Origin: a virus
Reading direction: 5' to 3' (one strand)
IMG/VR virus record: IMGVR_UViG_3300032157_000020
Span: 1 to 44,221 of that record
Length of the DNA: 44,221 bases
This document shows, in pieces, positions 32,430 through 39,271 of the stretch (position 1 is its first letter; each line of letters opens with the position of its first letter). The translations under genes were made by a program, and so were the position numbers. The notes beneath the pieces were generated by a model. It did not search any database. It was not told the DNA's origin and saw nothing but the letters and a program-made list of their open reading frames with translations.

Positions 32430-32648
32430 CTAGGCTGACTTCTTCTCAGTAACCGTGACTTCGAGCCCCAACGCTTTCGCAACGCGCGAGTAGGTGTCAA
32501 TCGTCGGAACCTTCACGCCGCGAAACATCTGGTAGAGGGTTGCCACGCTGACGCCGGATAGCGCCGATAGCTGACGCACGCTCAAACGGGGCTGCTTCCT
32601 GAATGCGCTCTTAAGTGCCCTAACCTCGGGCCGAATCAGTGTGCTCAT
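32430..32648 (-). CDS. XRE-family regulator, Cro-like position
   Basis: 72 residues, single HTH domain: about 20-57 contains LSVRQLSALSGVSVATLYQM and FRGVKVPTIDTYSRVA. The N-terminus is basic. No peptidase or oligomerisation domain is present, as for Cro-type repressors. The ATG lies only nine bases after a strong -10 element, so its mRNA would be almost leaderless; no Shine-Dalgarno is present. It is the first gene of the leftward operon that ends in the excisionase-like gene, with twin operator-like sites in its promoter. Confidence 0.82.
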   Translation of the reverse strand: MSTLIRPEVRALKSAFRKQPRLSVRQLSALSGVSVATLYQMFRGVKVPTIDTYSRVAKALGLEVTVTEKKSA

Positions 32649-32650
32649 GT

Positions 32651-32686
32651 GTGCACTAAAGTAAATGCATGAGTACTAAAAGTCAA
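32651..32686 (-). promoter_or_regulatory. leftward promoter with twin octamer operators
   Basis: On the minus strand, TTGACT (32681-32686), a 17-bp spacer and TACTTT (32658-32663). Octamers GTGCACTA (32651-32658) and GAGTACTA (32671-32678), as read on the plus strand, lie exactly 20 bp apart, one after the -10 and one in the spacer. The arrangement matches the rightward promoter at 33367-33402 almost position by position. Confidence 0.8.
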
Positions 32687-32812
32687 ACGGATTTTTTGTA
32701 AAGGGTAAAATCTGTTCCGAGAATTTCTAAACTAACTTGATTACAGCGGGCGCCGCGCTGGGATATTCTTGGCCGGACGATCAAAAGCACTACCGCAGGA
32801 GGACTATTGGTG

Positions 32813-32980
32813 ATGGCACGCATGGACGCGCAGGCAAACGCACGGAAGCACCTCAACTATATTCTGAAGAACGGTTCGGTGGTGGTAGTGGGGCGGGTGA
32901 TTAGGTATCTGGAGAAGATCAGCGAACTCGTCTCTTCCCTATCCTCAAAAAGTCAGACACGTGACCGGCGCAGTCGGTAA
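32813..32980 (+). CDS. 55-residue ORF inside the immunity region
   Basis: ATG 32813 follows a consensus AGGAGG ten bases upstream (a GTG at 32810 is an alternative). The product begins MARMDAQANARKHLNYILKN and has a Val run (SVVVVGRVI) and a basic C-terminus. It is convergent with, and its last 62 bases antisense to, the repressor gene at 32919. No family recognised. The perfect ribosome site argues for translation. A weak promoter (TTGATT at 32737) and a GC-rich hairpin at 32743-32760 precede it. Confidence 0.6.
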   Translation: MARMDAQANARKHLNYILKNGSVVVVGRVIRYLEKISELVSSLSSKSQTRDRRSR

Positions 32981-33308
32981 CCAGGCGGCGCGTTGTGGTG
33001 TGAGATAGTCCCTCGCGGAGCGTGCGCAGCACGTCCACGTCGTCCTTCGACAGCTTCTTCGCTTCGTCAATCTCGGACTCCAGCAACAGTCGTTGAAAGA
33101 ACACATAGAGCGACGTGTCGCAGGCGATAAGCCAGTCGTTGAGCGTTTCAACGGTGGGACTGGAATCCCCGCGCTCCAGCTTGTACACGTGTTCCTTGCT
33201 GATTTTGGCGCGCACGGCGAATTTCTCCACAGACGTCACACCAGCAGAGTCCATGTAATTCAGTCGCAGCGCCTTTAGTTCAGCTTTTACCCAATCTCGC
33301 AACTTCAA
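32919..33308 (-). CDS. XRE-family repressor (CI-like position)
   Basis: 129 residues from TTG 33308 with GGAAAG just upstream. The HTH lies at about residues 22-60 (VTSVEKFAVRAKISKEHVYK, then LERGDSSPTVETLNDW). The C-terminal half is helical and acidic (LLLESEIDEAKKLSKDDVDV) and could dimerise; there is no LexA-type peptidase domain, so induction cannot rely on self-cleavage. It lies between the two outward-facing operator-promoters, where a lysogeny repressor is expected. Confidence 0.8.
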   Translation of the reverse strand: MKLRDWVKAELKALRLNYMDSAGVTSVEKFAVRAKISKEHVYKLERGDSSPTVETLNDWLIACDTSLYVFFQRLLLESEIDEAKKLSKDDVDVLRTLREGLSHTTTRRLVTDCAGHVSDFLRIGKRRVR

Positions 33309-33366
33309 TCTTTCCGGCCCTCGTCGCCTCGTAAAGAGTGTGGGCCACAGTCATGCACTTTTGTAC

Positions 33367-33402
33367 TTGACACATAGTGTACGGCTGGGTACTATAGTGC
33401 AC
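33367..33402 (+). promoter_or_regulatory. rightward early promoter with twin octamer operators
   Basis: TTGACA (33367-33372), a 17-bp spacer and TACTAT (33390-33395), a near-consensus sigma70 promoter. TAGTGTAC (33375-33382) and TAGTGCAC (33395-33402) lie exactly 20 bp apart and overlap the spacer and the end of the -10. The same octamers in the same geometry mark the leftward promoter at 32651-32686. It drives the long plus-strand early operon after a leader of about 58 bases. Confidence 0.85.
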
Positions 33403-33460
33403 GTTGGTGAGCTTAGAGCGAATCAACGCATTACGCAATCGCACTTAGGAGCGGGACCGA

Positions 33461-33676
33461 ATGGCACTAACGAACTTCCTGAACACGCCGCTACCGGCAG
33501 TTATCAACGTCGACGTGGCCGAAGAGGGAGAGACCTGCGAACTGAATGCAGGTCGTTGTGAGGACTGCCATATGGGAGAGAAATTCACGGATGAAGACAA
33601 CGACTATCCCGTTTGTTACGGATGCCTGATGCACGCCCGCCGAGAGCTGTGGGCGGATGCGAGAGTGGAGGACTGA
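33461..33676 (+). CDS. first early gene: small zinc-binding protein
   Basis: 71 residues; AGGAG precedes the ATG. Two Cys pairs (CEDCHMGEKF and CYGCLMHAR) plus an upstream Cys form a plausible zinc-binding treble-clef. It is the promoter-proximal gene of the early operon, where phages often keep host-takeover or regulatory proteins. Function unknown. Confidence 0.72.
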   Translation: MALTNFLNTPLPAVINVDVAEEGETCELNAGRCEDCHMGEKFTDEDNDYPVCYGCLMHARRELWADARVED

Positions 33677-33855
33677 TGGAAGCGCAGGGCAGCGTCGAGC
33701 TGTATTTGTTCCTCGGAAAGATTGAGGCTCTGGTCCGCTTGGCTGAGACCGGCTCAATCTCGCCAGAGGTTGCCATGAAGGGCGTCTCTGCTGAGATGCG
33801 CGAGGCCCTGAACGCTATCGGCATGAAGCCGATCTGGGAAAGGGCCGAACGATGA
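33676..33855 (+). CDS. small helical early protein
   Basis: 59 residues from ATG 33676, overlapping the previous stop (TGATG). Mostly helical (SVELYLFLGKIEALVRLAET, then a MREALNAIGMKPIW segment). No family recognised. Stop and next start overlap (ATGA). Confidence 0.68.
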   Translation: MEAQGSVELYLFLGKIEALVRLAETGSISPEVAMKGVSAEMREALNAIGMKPIWERAER

Positions 33856-34031
33856 GCACCGAACTTCAGACCCACGAGCCCCACTTTATCGAGCACGACT
33901 TTCAGGTCTACGCCATCGCGAGATGCGCCTGTGGATGGCAAGGACGCCTCCACGAGGCGCATAAAGACCGCGCGGGGTTCATGTTGAACGCTCAGGCGGA
34001 GATGAAGGCGCATTTGGAGGAGAGCCAGTGA
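33852..34031 (+). CDS. small CxC/His hypothetical protein
   Basis: 59 residues, MSTELQTHEPHFIEHDFQVY onward, with ARCACGWQGRLHEAHKD. The CxC-G-W followed by H resembles half of a zinc ribbon seen in short phage and actinobacterial proteins (CACGW). ATGA overlap upstream and GTGA overlap downstream. Confidence 0.68.
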   Translation: MSTELQTHEPHFIEHDFQVYAIARCACGWQGRLHEAHKDRAGFMLNAQAEMKAHLEESQ

Positions 34032-34198
34032 CGCGGGCGGAATTCACCGTTATCCGCTTGGAGGCAAGTCTCGACGTGCTGGGATTCGCGCTGAAGATCG
34101 GCGCGCCACCACATCGGATTAAGTGGCTATTGGACCGATCAAAGGAATTGCTCGGTCAACTGCAGAAGGCCATGGAGGGCCGGGAGGAGGAAGGATGA
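34028..34198 (+). CDS. small helical early protein
   Basis: 56 residues from GTG 34028 (GTGA overlap). Amphipathic helices (FTVIRLEASLDVLGFALKIG, then RSKELLGQLQKAMEG) and an acidic end. No family recognised; supported by the coupled start and stop in a compact operon. Confidence 0.6.
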   Translation: MTRAEFTVIRLEASLDVLGFALKIGAPPHRIKWLLDRSKELLGQLQKAMEGREEEG

Positions 34199-34524
34199 AG
34201 GTCGTCATTGAAAGAGCGAAGTGGGTGCGGGGTGGGAAGAATGGATGGTCCTCTCTGCTGAACGACAAGGGCTGTATGTGCTGTCTTGGGTTCGTTGCGA
34301 AGGCGCACGGATATGAGGATAAGCACCTACTTGGAGCCGGATTTACACCGCGAGACGGCAAGACGCGCTGGAGCGGCGCCCTGTCGTGGCTTGGCGGCAT
34401 AGGCGGAGAATGCGCCGAGATCGCTGGCATCAACGACGTCACCGGCCAAGACGAGGATGCTGTACGGGAACGGAAGCTGACCGCACGATTCGCCGAGCAC
34501 GGCATCGAACTGGAGTTCGTATGA
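34195..34524 (+). CDS. hypothetical protein with CMCCLGF motif
   Basis: 109 residues from ATG 34195, preceded by GGAGGAAGG. KGCMCCLGFVAKAHGY near residue 30 fits the Cys-rich signature of a widespread phage protein family whose function is not known (compare CGTAGCLVG in the 28809 gene). The centre has GKTRWSGALSWLGG and an acidic region that follows. Overlaps the next gene by ATGA. Confidence 0.7.
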   Translation: MKVVIERAKWVRGGKNGWSSLLNDKGCMCCLGFVAKAHGYEDKHLLGAGFTPRDGKTRWSGALSWLGGIGGECAEIAGINDVTGQDEDAVRERKLTARFAEHGIELEFV

Positions 34525-34697
34525 CTTTGACCGTGGACAACCGAAATCTAGCGGACATGACCGCCTTCCTGGAAGACCGCGTGGAGGCCATGAAGAAGCG
34601 CATCACGGAGTTAGAACGCGATATCCGGATCAAGGACGAGCTGATTGATGAACTGATGGTGGAGAGGGAGCTTGAGGGATGCCGAACATCTTTGTGA
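34521..34697 (+). CDS. short coiled-coil early protein
   Basis: 58 residues: MTLTVDNRNLADMTAFLEDR, then a continuous charged coiled coil (KKRITELERDIRIKDELIDE). The start is coupled by ATGA; the end overlaps the phosphoesterase start by 19 bp. Function unknown. Confidence 0.62.
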   Translation: MTLTVDNRNLADMTAFLEDRVEAMKKRITELERDIRIKDELIDELMVERELEGCRTSL

Positions 34698-35187
34698 TTA
34701 GCGACCCGCACTTCGGGCACGCGAACATCATCACCTTCTATCAGGGCAAAGAGAAGATGCGCGATTTCGCGACGGTGGAAGAGATGAACGAGCACCTCGT
34801 GACGTCGATTAATGCCGTGGTCCGGCCGCAAGACCAGCTTTACATCCTCGGTGACGTCTGCCTCAAGAAGAAGGATTTGCCGATTCTCGGGCGTCTGAAC
34901 GGCGAGCTAAAGCTGGTTCGTGGCAATCACGATACGTGCGAACTCACGGCGCGAAGGTGATTGACCACATGGTCATGACCCATATTCCGGTTCACCCGAT
35001 CAACGTAGCCCGCTGGCGCTGCAACATTCACGGGCACATTCACAACAGCATGTCGCCGAGCTCGTACACGCCAGCATACGGCCTGAAATACTTCAATGTG
35101 AGCTGCGAGGTTCTCGACTACACGCCCATCAGCATCGAGCAAATTAAGGCTCAGCTGCAGATGTGGGAAGGGAGAGCCAAGCAATAA
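34679..35187 (+). pseudogene. calcineurin-like metallophosphoesterase, broken in the NHD-TH linker
   Basis: Frame one (34679-34960) carries the N-terminal motifs SDPHFGH, YILGDV and LVRGNHD, all metal ligands of this family. Frame two (34936-35187, -1 relative) carries THIPVHP and NIHGHIH, the remaining ligands, and YFNVSCE. Together they make one phosphoesterase, but the segment between NHD and the TH motif is about ten residues shorter than usual and the frame changes. Either an internal deletion killed the gene, the two halves are made separately (GTG at 34936) and reassociate, or the sequence is in error. No slippery heptamer is seen. Confidence 0.75.
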
Positions 35188-35193
35188 GTTTGC

Positions 35194-35342
35194 CCACGGG
35201 CAAAGGTGGAGGCGCGGCACCTTAAAGGCGCGTCACTGTGTTGGTTCACGCTGGGGAGAACTTGAGGATTCACTTCTTTAAAGGGGCCTCTCCAGCGGTT
35301 GTATAAACGGGGGCCGGATATACCGCCCGGTCCCCTCTTTTT
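35194..35342 (+). ncRNA. structured intergenic leader or small RNA ending in a terminator
   Basis: A gene-free 166-bp gap in a dense operon holds three successive hairpins. TTTGCCC-AC-GGGCAAA is at about 35188-35204. CGCTGGGGAG pairs with CTCTCCAGCG (10 bp, one wobble, about 35250-35298). The terminator stem is at 35309-35335. This organisation suggests a transcription attenuator or a small RNA made from the early promoter. No sequence family is recognised. Confidence 0.5.
35309..35342 (+). terminator. intrinsic terminator within the early operon
   Basis: GGGGGCCGG pairs with CCGGTCCCC (9 bp, one G-U) around a nine-base loop, followed by TCTTTTT. It lies upstream of the recombination genes, so read-through or antitermination would set how much of the downstream operon is made. 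Confidence 0.9.
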
Positions 35343-35353
35343 AGCGAGTACCC

Positions 35354-35545
35354 ATGCCTATCTACAAGATCGCATCCAGCATTGAAACCAATCCCAAAGT
35401 CCGACTCGTTGCGGCGACCAACAAAGCTCAGGCGTTGGCCCATGTGGCGAAAGGGACATTCACGGTCGAAGCGTGCAGTCCTGACGATGTCGCCCAGGCA
35501 TTCATTGAAAGCGGCGTGAAGGCTGTCGAGAGAGCGGGCGAGTAA
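35354..35545 (+). CDS. small protein preceding the recombination ATPase
   Basis: 63 residues (MPIYKIASSIETNPKVRLVA, then a NKAQALAHVAKGTFTVE segment). The pattern of strand, helix with KAQALAHVA and strand is found in short phage proteins that precede ATP-binding recombinases; function unknown. The stop overlaps the next start (TAATG at 35545). Confidence 0.7.
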   Translation: MPIYKIASSIETNPKVRLVAATNKAQALAHVAKGTFTVEACSPDDVAQAFIESGVKAVERAGE

Positions 35546-36447
35546 TGCGAATCATCAAAGCGACAGACGCCATTCCCGTAGAGCATCCGGTGTTCTGCAT
35601 CTTTGGTCAGCCGGGTATCGGGAAGTCGAGCTTGGGTTACTCGGCGAAAGACCCTCTGCTCTTGGATTTCGACGAGGGTGCCCATCGAGCAGCGAATCGG
35701 AAGGACACGCTCCTGATTAAGTCTTGGGCGGATGTCAACGAGATTGACCGTGATGCTCTCGCACCGTACTCGACTGTCACGGTTGACACGGTGGGTCGAT
35801 GCTTGGACCTGCTGGCCCTGGACATCATCGACGCCAACCCGAAGATGGGTAGAGACGGCAATTTGACCCTGCAGGGCTACGGTGCCCTTGGAACACGGTT
35901 TCGAGGGTGGATTACGAAGCTTCGCGCATTCGGCAAAGACGTTGTTCTGATCGCTCACCACAAGGAAGACAAGGACGGGGATTCCATCATCATTCGGCCG
36001 GATATCACCGGACGCTCTTACGGCGAAGTGATGAAGAGTTCCGACTTCGTTGGATTCGTCTACATGAACGGGAAGAACCGATACATCGACTTCAACCCCA
36101 CAGACCGATGGGTGGGAAAGAATCCTGCGAATTGGAAACCGTTGCCGATTCCCGAGATTGGGAAGGCGCAATCCTTCCTTGCGGACCTGATGGACAAAGG
36201 GAGAGCGGCGCTCGGGAGTATCAGCGCCGAATCCGCTCAGATTACCCAACAGGTAGACGACTGGCGTTCGGCCTTTGAGGCCTACACCACAGCGGAGGAA
36301 TGCAACAAGGCATTGCCTCAGGTGACGGCCCTGACGGGCATCGTCGCCCCTCAGGTGAAGAAGCTCCTCATGGATAGAGCGAAGGCTTTAAAGCTGGAAT
36401 GGAGTCCCCAGACAAAGGCGTTCGTCGAATTGGTGGGCGCAAAGTGA
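35545..36447 (+). CDS. Sak4-like RecA-fold ATPase (AAA_24 family)
   Basis: 300 residues. Walker A GQPGIGKS lies at 21-28, a Walker B-like VTVDT with Asp81 follows, and LIAHHKEDKDGD near 135 is the conserved segment of this phage nucleotide-binding family. Such proteins (Sak4 type) promote single-strand annealing recombination, usually with an SSB and a nuclease. Here the next gene is a PD-(D/E)XK nuclease. The C-terminal 70 residues are helical and variable. Coupled on both sides. Confidence 0.82.
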   Translation: MRIIKATDAIPVEHPVFCIFGQPGIGKSSLGYSAKDPLLLDFDEGAHRAANRKDTLLIKSWADVNEIDRDALAPYSTVTVDTVGRCLDLLALDIIDANPKMGRDGNLTLQGYGALGTRFRGWITKLRAFGKDVVLIAHHKEDKDGDSIIIRPDITGRSYGEVMKSSDFVGFVYMNGKNRYIDFNPTDRWVGKNPANWKPLPIPEIGKAQSFLADLMDKGRAALGSISAESAQITQQVDDWRSAFEAYTTAEECNKALPQVTALTGIVAPQVKKLLMDRAKALKLEWSPQTKAFVELVGAK

Positions 36448-37082
36448 GAATCTCAGCCACAACGCTGGAGTCGTTCCGACTCTGGTCCGATCCAGACCAG
36501 GAATGGATGTCCGAAGAGAGCCTGATTGACACCATTAAGGGGAAGTTCTCTCCTACCCCGAAGATGCTTGTCGGTCAGGCTTTCGGACGGGCTCTGGAGA
36601 AACCAGACAGGTGGAGAGTAGACGGCGGTTACGAGTCCTTCGTCCATGACGGCAAGGGATGGCTGGGCTACTTCTTCAGCGAAGAGATGATAAGACCCGC
36701 CATGGAGGTCTTCGACCGTCGGGGAGTGTTCGAGGTCAAGCAGGAGAAGCAGTATCTCGGGCACACCGTGGTGACAAAAGCCGACCAGATTCTCGGGACC
36801 AGGATTCACGAGAACAAGACCACGACCAGCAGCTTCGACTTCGACAAATATGCACAGTCGTGTCAGTGGCGATTCATGGCCGATATGTTTGGGGCCTCCG
36901 CTGTTCAATACAACGTGTTCTGCATCACGGAAAGCGGAGACACGCTCAAGAGCATCGAGCAATTCACGCTCTACCCGTATGCGGACATGGAGTCCGACCT
37001 GTTTCAGTTGGTCAGCGAGTTCGTTTCTTTCGTTCAGGGCCGACGGCTTGAAGAGTTCCTGCAGCCAAAGGTGTACGCATGA
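36444..37082 (+). CDS. PD-(D/E)XK nuclease (Cas4/RecB-like exonuclease)
   Basis: 212 residues from GTG 36444, which overlaps the ATPase stop (GTGA); codons further upstream lie inside the ATPase gene. The catalytic core is visible as Asp114 (VVTKADQILG) followed by Glu123-Asn-Lys125 (IHENKTT) and a QW motif near 142. This order fits RecB-family nucleases used by phages to resect DNA for annealing. The N-terminal YxxF-like SFRLW region matches the family start. The Cys clusters of Cas4 are absent. Confidence 0.8.
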   Translation: MRISATTLESFRLWSDPDQEWMSEESLIDTIKGKFSPTPKMLVGQAFGRALEKPDRWRVDGGYESFVHDGKGWLGYFFSEEMIRPAMEVFDRRGVFEVKQEKQYLGHTVVTKADQILGTRIHENKTTTSSFDFDKYAQSCQWRFMADMFGASAVQYNVFCITESGDTLKSIEQFTLYPYADMESDLFQLVSEFVSFVQGRRLEEFLQPKVYA

Positions 37083-37507
37083 CCGCGCTACCTAAGCCGG
37101 CCCGAATTCGAGACGAAGCCTATCTGGACTACGTCCGCGGCCTTCACTGTATCGCGGCGTGTCTGCATAAAGCCGAACCTCATCACGTGGATTTACCCGG
37201 GCAGGCGAAGACCGGAAGCAAGGCGAACGACGACAGGACCGTCCCGATGTGCAGGGCTCACCATCGAGAGCTTCACGATATAGGGATTGCGCGGTTTGAG
37301 GCCATCTACGAACTGAGCCTGGAAGCGGCAATCTTGGAAACCCGCAGAGGCTACAGACCACCGAAGCGGAGTCGCACCGTCGAGCAGAAACCCAAGGTGC
37401 TGCACATCGCCGTCCGTTGCATCTGCAAACAGATTCACAAATTACCCCCCTCTAAAGTCAATGGGGGCTGGCAGTGTCCCATCAGTCGTCAAAGAGTGGA
37501 GGCTTGA
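37079..37507 (+). CDS. Ref/DUF968-like HNH nuclease
   Basis: 142 residues. The motif set YVRGLHCIAACLHKAEPHHV, then KANDDRTVPMCRAHHRELHD reproduces the zinc/His signature of P1 Ref and DUF968 proteins: an HNH fold that cuts DNA, in Ref's case at RecA-made displacement loops. The first cysteine motif is C-x3-C here. The C-terminal 50 residues are basic with a CICKQIH pair. Start overlaps the nuclease stop (ATGA). Confidence 0.75.
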   Translation: MTALPKPARIRDEAYLDYVRGLHCIAACLHKAEPHHVDLPGQAKTGSKANDDRTVPMCRAHHRELHDIGIARFEAIYELSLEAAILETRRGYRPPKRSRTVEQKPKVLHIAVRCICKQIHKLPPSKVNGGWQCPISRQRVEA

Positions 37508-37510
37508 AAC

Positions 37511-37846
37511 GTGAGTGAATCATTCGGCAGTTTCTTAGACCAAGACCCGGAGTTGTCCGCGAAACCGTTACGACTGCTGGCCGACACGGATATCAGTCAG
37601 CCGTGGGAAGTAGACGAGCACGGCATTTTCCTGCTGGCAAACGGCAAGTACGCCTATATCGGCATCAGCGGTTGTTCATGCTGGCCGGATCGCGGTGGCA
37701 CAGACGTTGAGGAAGCGGACTCACTTGAAGAACTGCACGACAAAGTAGCGGCCGGCAACGGTGAATGGTCCTACGGTCTAGGCCTTGTCGCGTGGCGCAG
37801 CCTTGTTGAAGAAGCGAAGTCAGCTCCACCGACGCCGGTGGTGTAG
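37511..37846 (+). CDS. hypothetical early protein
   Basis: 111 residues from GTG 37511 with GGAGG upstream. Acidic; includes YAYIGISGCSCWPDRGGTDV. This segment, with a CxC and WPDRGG, recurs in small phage proteins of unknown function. The end is helical (SLEELHDKVAAGN). No assignment. Confidence 0.68.
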   Translation: MSESFGSFLDQDPELSAKPLRLLADTDISQPWEVDEHGIFLLANGKYAYIGISGCSCWPDRGGTDVEEADSLEELHDKVAAGNGEWSYGLGLVAWRSLVEEAKSAPPTPVV

Positions 37847-37851
37847 ACGCC

Positions 37852-38004
37852 ATGCAATCCACCGATGTTTCAGCTTCACTCGGCGACTACGTCTCAGGCA
37901 GCAAGACCGCTGGATACGTCACGATTCGCGTGATGCCACAACCGAGGCCGCTGGTCGATACGTCGACGGATATCAGTAGCCTCCGCCCAGAACCGCGCTC
38001 ATAG
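37852..38004 (+). CDS. small polar ORF
   Basis: 50 codons (MQSTDVSASLGDYVSGSKTA onward). Polar and lacking strong secondary structure; no ribosome site stands out. It fills the space between two better-supported genes. It may be genuine or chance. Confidence 0.4.
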   Translation: MQSTDVSASLGDYVSGSKTAGYVTIRVMPQPRPLVDTSTDISSLRPEPRS

Positions 38005-38018
38005 GAGAAGAGAAGAAT

Positions 38019-38291
38019 ATGGACGACTGTGGAATCTGCAATAAGCACATGAGCGTTACAGATGCTGAGGATGCGCTGTTCGTGCACGTTGGTTGCGTCG
38101 GTACGCCAGCAAGAAAGCCTCCTGCCGATCCGGAGCGCAACTACGCCATTCTCGCGGCAGCTTCGCGGTTGATGGTTAGTGACATGACCGCGTGGCGGTA
38201 CAGCGTTGAATATCCGGCGACGGACAGAATTCCAGTGATCGTCACGTGTGCCGAGCAGCTTCTCGCCGAAATCGAAAGCAGGCAGCAATGA
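38019..38291 (+). CDS. small Cys-containing early protein
   Basis: 90 residues; AGGAGAAGAGAAGAAT precedes the ATG. The N-terminus MDDCGICNKHMS with a later HVGC makes a plausible zinc site; the C-terminal half is helical (YAILAAASRLMVSDM). No family recognised. Overlaps the next gene by ATGA. Confidence 0.68.
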   Translation: MDDCGICNKHMSVTDAEDALFVHVGCVGTPARKPPADPERNYAILAAASRLMVSDMTAWRYSVEYPATDRIPVIVTCAEQLLAEIESRQQ

Positions 38292-38698
38292 CCCCCGCAT
38301 CCCAGGACCGCGCGCTCGCGGAGTTCTTCGAGCCGTTTGAGACACTGGAGGACATTCTCGGCGAACCACACGGCGCACTATCGAAGGGCGGCTGCTGGCA
38401 GTGGATTGACGAAGAATTCCTCGACCCAGATGCGGCCTTCTGGCAACCCAGAGACTTCACGTCGCCCGACCTGTCGATGATGCTGCTCAAGTGCTTAGAA
38501 CTTGCCATCCGCGAGGCCGCCGTCCGCGCTATTGGGAAGTGGGAGGAGCGAATGGACTTGATGAAGATTCTGAACGATGTTCTGGCCTCACACCCTTGTA
38601 ACTGCATATGTCACGGTCCACAAAACACCGAGAACCTTGACGCTGGCTGCGAGGATTGCGCCAACGATGTTCATGACGACAGGAGGAACGATGGCTGA
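38288..38698 (+). CDS. hypothetical early protein with Cys-rich tail
   Basis: 136 residues. Acidic helical N-terminal half (RALAEFFEPFETLEDILGEP), a Trp-rich centre and a C-terminal Cys cluster (HPCNCICHG, then GCEDCANDVH) that should bind metal. No family recognised. Its end overlaps the start of the next gene by eight bases. Confidence 0.66.
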   Translation: MTPASQDRALAEFFEPFETLEDILGEPHGALSKGGCWQWIDEEFLDPDAAFWQPRDFTSPDLSMMLLKCLELAIREAAVRAIGKWEERMDLMKILNDVLASHPCNCICHGPQNTENLDAGCEDCANDVHDDRRNDG

Positions 38699-39020
38699 TC
38701 TGGGGTTGAGGAAAAGCGTACACATTGCGTTGGGCTGGCAAGAGCGTGATCGCCACTCACAGAAACAGCATTTGTTCACCGCTGAATCGTTGGCGATGCT
38801 GCCCGCAGTCGAAGCCGACGACGGCGAAGCGTTGAAGGCGCTGAAGCAGTTTCTGGCAAAACGCGATTGGACGGCGACGCTGGACATCAACGTCAATGAA
38901 CGGAACGGCTGCATTATCACGGATAAGAGCCGCGTCGTGGCGGATGTGTTGCACAAAGAAACCCTCGCCCTCGCCATCTGCCGAGCGATTGTGCAGGCTT
39001 CGCAACGGGAGACGAAATGA
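38691..39020 (+). CDS. hypothetical early protein
   Basis: 109 residues from ATG 38691 with AGGAGG upstream. Mixed alpha/beta: ALKQFLAKRDWTATLDINVN with GCIITDKSRVVADVL. The alternating pattern suggests one small domain. No family recognised. The ATGA overlap with the next gene supports the reading frame. Confidence 0.65.
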   Translation: MADLGLRKSVHIALGWQERDRHSQKQHLFTAESLAMLPAVEADDGEALKALKQFLAKRDWTATLDINVNERNGCIITDKSRVVADVLHKETLALAICRAIVQASQRETK

Positions 39021-39271
39021 CGCTGAATCCGAACAAGGTAGGCATCACGATTTACTGCGCCTCTTGTGGGCGTCCGAAGGTTCCGATTGGTCGCAGCGTG
39101 TCTATCTATATGTCCAATTCGATATGCGCCCGCGATTCTTGCTACGGCTACTCCGAGGAACCATACGCAGGATCGTTGTGGCCCGGAGAATCCGAGGCAG
39201 ACTTTGGCTATCCAGTATCAGACCATGGAACGGCGATTGTGCAGGCCGCTAAGGAGGAGACAACGACATGA
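39017..39271 (+). CDS. zinc-ribbon-like early protein
   Basis: 84 residues with YCASCGRPKVPIGRS near the N-terminus and CARDSC at about 37-42, giving four Cys for one zinc ribbon. The remainder is acidic. No function known. ATGA overlaps on both sides. Confidence 0.68.
   Translation: MTLNPNKVGITIYCASCGRPKVPIGRSVSIYMSNSICARDSCYGYSEEPYAGSLWPGESEADFGYPVSDHGTAIVQAAKEETTT

Noticed and set aside
34936-34962. Programmed -1 frameshift joining the phosphoesterase halves
   Set aside because: No slippery heptamer or downstream stem was seen in the overlap, and the joined protein would still lack about ten residues of the linker.
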